Position numbers and translations under genes: made by a program. DNA of 64,000 bases from Micromonospora pisi (GTDB lineage: Bacteria > Actinomycetota > Actinomycetes > Mycobacteriales > Micromonosporaceae). The notes below the pieces were generated by a model. The model was not told where the DNA came from. It did no database searches and saw nothing but the letters and a program-made list of their open reading frames with translations. The DNA is taken from the NCBI RefSeq assembly GCF_003633685.1, contig NZ_RBKT01000001.1, positions 3,906,001-3,970,000 on the forward strand. The letters run 5' to 3'. Shown here one piece after another: positions 60,037 through 64,000 of the stretch; the stretch's first letter is position 1; each line of letters starts with the position of its first letter.

Positions 60037-61054
60037 CGGTCTGAGCGCGGGTACGGTCGCGCGCCGGCTCGGCGTGGCCGTCACCACCCTGCGCACCTGG
60101 CACCAGCGGTACGGCCTCGGGCCGAGCCAGCACGTACCCGGCCAGCACCGGCGCTACACCGCGCAGGATCTCGCCCGGTTGGAGGTCATGCGCCGGCTCA
60201 CCGCCGAGGGGGTGGTGCCGGCCGAGGCTGCCCGCTGGGCGCAGCGGACGGCCGCCGCACCGGGGTCAGGCGAGGGTGGCGGAGCCGGCGTGCCCGACGT
60301 ACCCGATCGGGAGTCGGGGTGGTCGGCGCACCGACCGGTGGTACGCCCGCGCGACGGTGGCGGCCGGGCGATCCCGGTGGCGACCGCCGGACCGGCCGCC
60401 CGGGGTTTGGCGCGGGCGGCCATGCGGCTCGACGCGGCGGCGATGTGCGAGACGATCGAACGGGCGATCGCCGCCGAGGGTGTGGTGGCCGTGTGGGACG
60501 GGATGTTGCGCCCGGTCCTCGCCGGGCTCGGTGAACGGCATGCCGCCACCGCCCACCTGATCGAGGTGGAGCACCTGCTCTCCCGGTGCGTCTCCGAGGT
60601 GCTCTCGGTGGTGGCCCGTACGGCGACAAGAACCCTCCGGTGGCCCGGTGCCGACGGCCCGTCGCGTCCGGACCCGCCACGTGTCCTGCTCTCCTGCGCC
60701 GACGAGGAGCAGCACACTCTGCCGTTGGAGGCGCTGGCCGCCGCGCTGGCCCAGGCCGGGGTGTCTACCCGACAGCTTGGTGCGCGGATGCCGTCGGCGG
60801 CGTTGGTGGACGCGGTGACCCGGACCGGGCCGGCGGTGGTGGCCCTCTGGTCGCACACCCCGGCCACCGGCGATCCGGCCCAGCTGCGGGCGGTACTGGC
60901 CAGCCCCCGCCGGCCGGTGCTGCTGCTCGCCGCCGGCCCGGGCTGGCAGGCCGAGGCGCTGCCCGCCGGGGTGCTGTGCCCGGGCAGCCTGAGCGACGCG
61001 CTGGCGCTCACTGTGGCCGTACCCGAGTCGGGAAACCACTCGCTGACCGGCTGA
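60026..61054 (+). CDS. MerR-family regulator with B12-binding-like domain (CarH/LitR type)
   Basis: A 342-aa regulator starting at GTG 60026, overlapping idi. The N-terminal MerR HTH is LSAGTVARRLGVAVTTLRTW and RYTAQDLARLEVMRRLTAEG. A Pro/Gly-rich linker precedes a helical plus B12-binding-like region. The CarH W-x9-E-H motif appears as His172-x9-Glu182-His183 (the Trp is replaced by His), and DEEQH gives His230, the expected axial ligand. CarH and LitR are adenosylcobalamin light sensors that control carotenoid genes. It probably controls crtB and crtI here. Confidence 0.82.
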   Translation: MGDDGLSAGTVARRLGVAVTTLRTWHQRYGLGPSQHVPGQHRRYTAQDLARLEVMRRLTAEGVVPAEAARWAQRTAAAPGSGEGGGAGVPDVPDRESGWSAHRPVVRPRDGGGRAIPVATAGPAARGLARAAMRLDAAAMCETIERAIAAEGVVAVWDGMLRPVLAGLGERHAATAHLIEVEHLLSRCVSEVLSVVARTATRTLRWPGADGPSRPDPPRVLLSCADEEQHTLPLEALAAALAQAGVSTRQLGARMPSAALVDAVTRTGPAVVALWSHTPATGDPAQLRAVLASPRRPVLLLAAGPGWQAEALPAGVLCPGSLSDALALTVAVPESGNHSLTG

Positions 61055-61185
61055 CCGGCGCACTCCGCCGATCGATCGGCGTCTGGGTCCGAGCGGTTCT
61101 TTCCGGGGTCTCGGCGGGTCCCGGATTGGGCTAGCGTGAGGCGTTCCGCCCCCCTCCCTCGCCCGACACCCCTCGGGAGTCAACG

Positions 61186-61995
61186 ATGACTCGACCCGCC
61201 GCGCTCGCGGCCGGGCTGGTCCTGGTGGCGCTCCTCGCCACCGCCTGCGGGCCTGATCAGCATGATCAGGCAGCCCGCCCCCAGTTCAGCCCGTTCACAC
61301 CGGCGACCAGCGAGCCGGCGCCGACCACGGCGCCGACGGCCACGCCGACGCCGCCGCCCGCCGATCCGACGCCGAGCCGCCCGCCCGCGCCCCGGAGCAC
61401 GGTCGGCCCACTCGACACCCGGCGGACGACGGGGTCCCGTGGTGTCGCGCTCACCTTCGACGACGGCCCGTCGCCGGACTGGACGCCGAAGGTGCTCGAC
61501 CAGCTCCGGAAGGCGCAGGTCAAGGCGACGTTCTGCGTGGTCGGCGTGAAGGTCCGGAAGTACCCGCGACTCGTCGCCCGGATCGTGCGGGAGGGCCACA
61601 CCCTCTGCAACCACAGTTGGCAGCACGATCTTGAACTGGGCGGCCGGCCGCCGGCCGAGATCCGGGCGGACCTGAGCCGGACCAACCGGGAGATCAGGCG
61701 GGCGGTGCCCGGGGCCCGGATCGGCTACTACCGCCAGCCCGGCGGGAAGTGGACTCCGTCGGTGGTCCAGGTGAGCCGGGAGCTGGGCATGGTGCCGCTG
61801 CACTGGGACGTCGACCCGAGGGACTGGGACAAGCCCGGTGCCGCCGCCATCAGCAAGCGGGTGCTGGCGCAGGCCCGCCCCGGTTCGATCATCCTGCTGC
61901 ACGACGGGGGTGGCGACCGCAGCGGCACGCTCACCGCCTGCCCCGGTCTGTTCGGCGCTTTGAAGCAGAAGTACGGGATCGCGCGTTTGAAGTAG
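61186..61995 (+). CDS. Polysaccharide deacetylase lipoprotein
   Basis: A 269-aa exported NodB-homology enzyme. The signal peptide MTRPAALAAGLVLVALLATAC has lipobox LATAC. A Pro/Thr linker (about 30-75) precedes the catalytic domain: VALTFDDGPSPDW (motif 1), CNHSWQH (H-x3-H metal motif), YRQPGGKWT (motif 3), HWDVDPRDWD (motif 4) and ILLHDGGGDR (motif 5). It probably removes acetyl groups from peptidoglycan or other cell-wall glycans. Confidence 0.92.
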   Translation: MTRPAALAAGLVLVALLATACGPDQHDQAARPQFSPFTPATSEPAPTTAPTATPTPPPADPTPSRPPAPRSTVGPLDTRRTTGSRGVALTFDDGPSPDWTPKVLDQLRKAQVKATFCVVGVKVRKYPRLVARIVREGHTLCNHSWQHDLELGGRPPAEIRADLSRTNREIRRAVPGARIGYYRQPGGKWTPSVVQVSRELGMVPLHWDVDPRDWDKPGAAAISKRVLAQARPGSIILLHDGGGDRSGTLTACPGLFGALKQKYGIARLK

Positions 61996-62029
61996 GTTTG
62001 CTGCGAATTCCGGCGCGTCCGATACCGGT

Positions 62030-62059
62030 TTGGTCCGCCGGCCCACGATCACGTATGCT
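62030..62059 (+). promoter_or_regulatory. Candidate promoter of the tRNA-Glu/Asp/Phe cluster
   Basis: -35 TTGGTC (62030-62035), 18-bp spacer, -10 TATGCT (62054-62059), about 70 bp before tRNA-Glu. Confidence 0.5.
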
Positions 62060-62127
62060 TTCCAAGCCGCCGGCGGGGCCGGATGGGAGCAAACGCAGGA
62101 GTTGCCTTGTGCAATGATGGCGGGGCC

Positions 62128-62200
62128 GCCCTCATCGTCTAGTGGCCCAGGACGCCGCCCTTTCAAGGCGGTAGCACGGGTTCGAATCCCGTTGGGGGCA
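62128..62200 (+). tRNA. tRNA-Glu (anticodon TTC)
   Basis: Full cloverleaf: acceptor arms GCCCTCA and TGGGGGC with one G-T pair, D-arm, anticodon loop CTTTCAA (TTC), T-arm GGTTCGAATCC. The CCA end is not encoded. Confidence 0.95.
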
Positions 62201-62255
62201 CGTGTAACATCCGTCCAGCCGGGCGGTGCAAGTGTAAGTGCACGGCAAGTAGCTA

Positions 62256-62329
62256 GGTCCTGTGGAGCAGTTGGAGTGCTCGCCGCCCTGTCAAGGCGGA
62301 GGTCGCGGGTTCAAGTCCCGTCAGGACCG
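62256..62329 (+). tRNA. tRNA-Asp (anticodon GTC)
   Basis: Acceptor GGTCCTG pairs with CAGGACC; anticodon loop CTGTCAA reads GTC; T-loop GGTTCAAGTCC. It follows tRNA-Glu by 55 bp. Confidence 0.95.
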
Positions 62330-62339
62330 CCAGCGCCGT

Positions 62340-62367
62340 ACGCCGCGCGTACCAACGCGCGGCGTTC
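62340..62367 (+). terminator. Hairpin after tRNA-Asp
   Basis: ACGCCGCGCGT, ACCA loop, ACGCGCGGCGT: an 11-bp perfect stem followed by TTCTG. Possible terminator or processing hairpin. Confidence 0.65.
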
Positions 62368-62437
62368 TGCGTTCCGGGGAATGTCACCTGCACTGCGGCT
62401 CACCCGCCGGGCAGGTAGCATGACCCGAGCAATACCC

Positions 62438-62511
62438 GGCCAGGTAGCTCAGTTGGTACGAGCGTCCGACTGAAAATCGGAAGGTCGGCGGTTCGACCCC
62501 GCCCCTGGCCA
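62438..62511 (+). tRNA. tRNA-Phe (anticodon GAA)
   Basis: Acceptor GGCCAGG pairs with CCTGGCC; anticodon loop CTGAAAA reads GAA; T-loop GGTTCGACCCC. The Glu-Asp-Phe order is common in actinobacteria. Confidence 0.95.
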
Positions 62512-62535
62512 CATAGCCTTTCGCCGGGCTACAGC

Positions 62536-62576
62536 ATCGCCCACCCGCGGAAACGCAGGTGGGCGTTTTGCTTTTC
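62536..62576 (+). terminator. Rho-independent terminator after tRNA-Phe
   Basis: CGCCCACC (62538-62545) pairs with GGTGGGCG (62558-62565), followed by TTTTGCTTTT. A clear U-rich tail for this genome. Confidence 0.85.
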
Positions 62577-62700
62577 CTGGCCTCATCCCACCAGTCAATC
62601 GCCGATCACTTTCGGTGAGGCGAGACCGAGGTGAGACGGCCGCTCGGACCACGGACCAAGTTGATCAACCAGGGCTGGTTGACGGTCCCAGCGCGACCTA

Positions 62701-62721
62701 AACTGAACTGTCCGTTCAGTT
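62701..62721. promoter_or_regulatory. TetR-type operator before the aldo/keto reductase
   Basis: AACTGAAC (62701-62708), TGTCC, GTTCAGTT (62714-62721): perfect 8-bp arms, 5-bp spacer. It lies 20 bp before the ATG at 62741, over the expected promoter or transcript start. The repressor is not in the window. Confidence 0.65.
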
Positions 62722-62740
62722 CACTCCATCGGGAGTTCAG

Positions 62741-63607
62741 ATGACAAGCGCACCCGTCACCGCAGCACCCAGCGGCTCGTTCCTGCTCGGTGGAGACCTG
62801 CCGGTGACCCGGCTCGGATTCGGCTCGATGCAACTTACCGGCGAGGGCGTGTGGGGCGACCCACGCGACCCCGACGAGGCCGTACGCGTCCTGCGGCGCT
62901 CGGTCGAACTCGGCGTCGACCTGATCGACACCGCCGACTCGTACGGCCCGTTCGTCGCCGAGCTGCTGATCAAGAAGGCGCTCCACCCGTACCCGGAAAA
63001 CCTGGTCATCGCGACCAAGGCCGGCTTCACCCGCCAGGGTCCGGCCCAGTGGACGCCGCTCGGTCGTCCGGAATACCTGCGCCAGCAGGCGGAACTGAGC
63101 CTGCGTCACCTCGGGGTGGAGCGGATCGACCTGTTCCAGTTGCACCGGATCGACCCGAATGTCCCGCTGGCCGACCAGATCGGCGAGCTGAAGGCACTCC
63201 AGGACGAGGGCAAGATCCGGCACATCGGGCTGAGCGAGGTCTCGGTCGCCGACGTCGAGGCCGCGTCGAAGTTCGCCGACATCGTCTCGGTGCAGAACCT
63301 CTACAACGTCGCCAACCGGTCCGCCGAGGCCCTGCTCGACTACTCGACCGAGCACGGCATCGGCTTCATCCCGTGGTTCCCGCTGGCCAACGGCCCGCTC
63401 GCCCGCGACGGAGGCCCGCTGGCCCGGATCGCCCGTGACCACGGCGCCACCCCGGCCCAGCTCGCGCTCGCCTGGCTGCTCAAGCGGTCGCCGGTGATGC
63501 TCCCCATCCCCGGCACGTCGTCCATCGCCCACCTGGAGCAGAACATCGGGGCAGCCTCCATCGAGCTCACCGACGCCGAGTTCGACATCCTGGCCGCAGC
63601 CGCCTGA
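62741..63607 (+). CDS. Aldo/keto reductase
   Basis: NADPH-dependent reductase of 288 aa. Catalytic residues: Asp in LIDTADSYG, Tyr in the same motif, Lys in LVIATKAGF and His in [13 protein letters not shown] 62741 has GGGAG five bases upstream. TGATG overlaps the next gene, so the two reductases are co-translated. It is controlled by the TetR-like site upstream. The substrate is unknown. Confidence 0.92.
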   Translation: MTSAPVTAAPSGSFLLGGDLPVTRLGFGSMQLTGEGVWGDPRDPDEAVRVLRRSVELGVDLIDTADSYGPFVAELLIKKALHPYPENLVIATKAGFTRQGPAQWTPLGRPEYLRQQAELSLRHLGVERIDLFQLHRIDPNVPLADQIGELKALQDEGKIRHIGLSEVSVADVEAASKFADIVSVQNLYNVANRSAEALLDYSTEHGIGFIPWFPLANGPLARDGGPLARIARDHGATPAQLALAWLLKRSPVMLPIPGTSSIAHLEQNIGAASIELTDAEFDILAAAA

Positions 63608-64000
63608 TGAGCGTCTGGTTCATCACCGGCGCCGCGCGTGGTCTCGGCGCACACCTCACCCGCGAGGCGCTGCGCCGAGGCCATCATGTCGTCGCCACCG
63701 CCCGCGAGGCGCGCGCGGTGACCGCCGCGTTCCCCGATGAGCCAGAGGCACTGCTCCCTGTTCCGCTCGACGTCACCGACGAGGAGCAGGCCCACGCCGC
63801 CGCGCAGGCGGCCGTGGCCCGGTTCGGTCGAATCGACGTGCTGGTCAACAATGCCGGGCGCGGGCTGCTCGGCGCGGTGGAAGAAGCGAGCGACGCCGAG
63901 GTACGAGCGGTCTACGAGACCAACGTCTTCGGCCTGCTCACCGTGGTCCGGGCGGTCGCCCCGGTACTGCGGCGCCAGCGCACCGGCCAGATCGTGAATC
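63607..64000 (+). CDS. Short-chain dehydrogenase/reductase (C-terminus beyond window)
   Basis: The first 131 codons of an [23 protein letters not shown] is the NAD(P) motif (TGxxxGxG), LDVTDEEQA follows, VLVNNAGRGLLG is the NNAG motif, and TNVFGLLTVVRA is next. The catalytic Y-x3-K lies past the right edge. The start overlaps the aldo/keto reductase stop (TGATG). Confidence 0.9.
   Translation, partial: MSVWFITGAARGLGAHLTREALRRGHHVVATAREARAVTAAFPDEPEALLPVPLDVTDEEQAHAAAQAAVARFGRIDVLVNNAGRGLLGAVEEASDAEVRAVYETNVFGLLTVVRAVAPVLRRQRTGQIVN

Overview
This is a high-GC actinobacterial chromosome segment, best placed in the Micromonosporaceae (Micromonospora or a close relative). The evidence is the very GC-rich third codon positions, frequent GTG and TTG starts, apparently leaderless genes, an Lsr2 nucleoid protein, and the order DUF2520-panC-panD...coaX-lysS-lsr2-clpC, which matches the mycobacterial and streptomycete chromosome core. 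No sign of phage, plasmid, IS element or CRISPR array was seen.

Region 1 (1-16.4 kb) is a conserved housekeeping block, mostly on the minus strand: clpC (cut by the window edge), lsr2, lysS, coaX, nadC, nadB, a lipoprotein, panD, panC and a Rossmann/DUF2520 gene. Together these supply CoA and NAD precursors, a tRNA synthetase, a xenogeneic silencer and a Clp ATPase. Two methyltransferases, a PEP-mutase-like enzyme, an ArsR-like regulator and small membrane proteins lie among or beside them. The clpC upstream region carries a compact DnaA-box cluster and a possible ClgR site.

Region 2 (16.5-27.3 kb) is a Tad/Flp-type pilus locus. It comprises a prepilin peptidase on the opposite strand, then a plus-strand operon of lipoprotein, secreted protein, CpaB-like SAF protein, CpaE/TadZ-like ATPase, CpaF/TadA ATPase, TadB, TadC, a small pilin-like protein, three TadE/G-like pseudopilins and a LysM membrane protein.

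Region 3 (27.3-39.8 kb) is mixed: a Rieske/DUF2231 membrane protein, an epimerase, an HTH protein, a Ser/Thr kinase fused to a ricin-type lectin, an enoyl-CoA hydratase, a DUF1996 lipoprotein, a PemK/MazF-like protein, a DinB protein, an FAD monooxygenase and a Gfo/Idh oxidoreductase.

Region 4 (39.8-54.0 kb) is the most interesting part. It reads as an alpha-glucan utilisation locus, probably for alpha-1,3-glucan. Two large secreted beta-helix enzymes have the spacing of GH87 catalytic aspartates. They are followed upstream by a GH13 alpha-glucosidase, two ABC sugar permeases, a sugar-binding lipoprotein and a LacI regulator. An 18-bp perfect palindrome lies in the lacI promoter and a related site overlaps the -35 box of the transporter operon.

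Region 5 (54-64 kb) holds a flavin disulfide reductase, a serine hydrolase, a carotenoid cluster (crtB divergent from crtI-idi and a CarH/LitR-like MerR regulator), a polysaccharide deacetylase, tRNA-Glu, tRNA-Asp and tRNA-Phe, then an aldo/keto reductase and a truncated SDR behind a TetR-type operator.

A 55-bp palindromic repeat occurs three times (44.25, 47.5 and 56.7 kb). Each copy lies at or over a stop codon, and at 56.7 kb it supplies the last residues of CrtB. It looks like a dispersed, terminator-like intergenic element.
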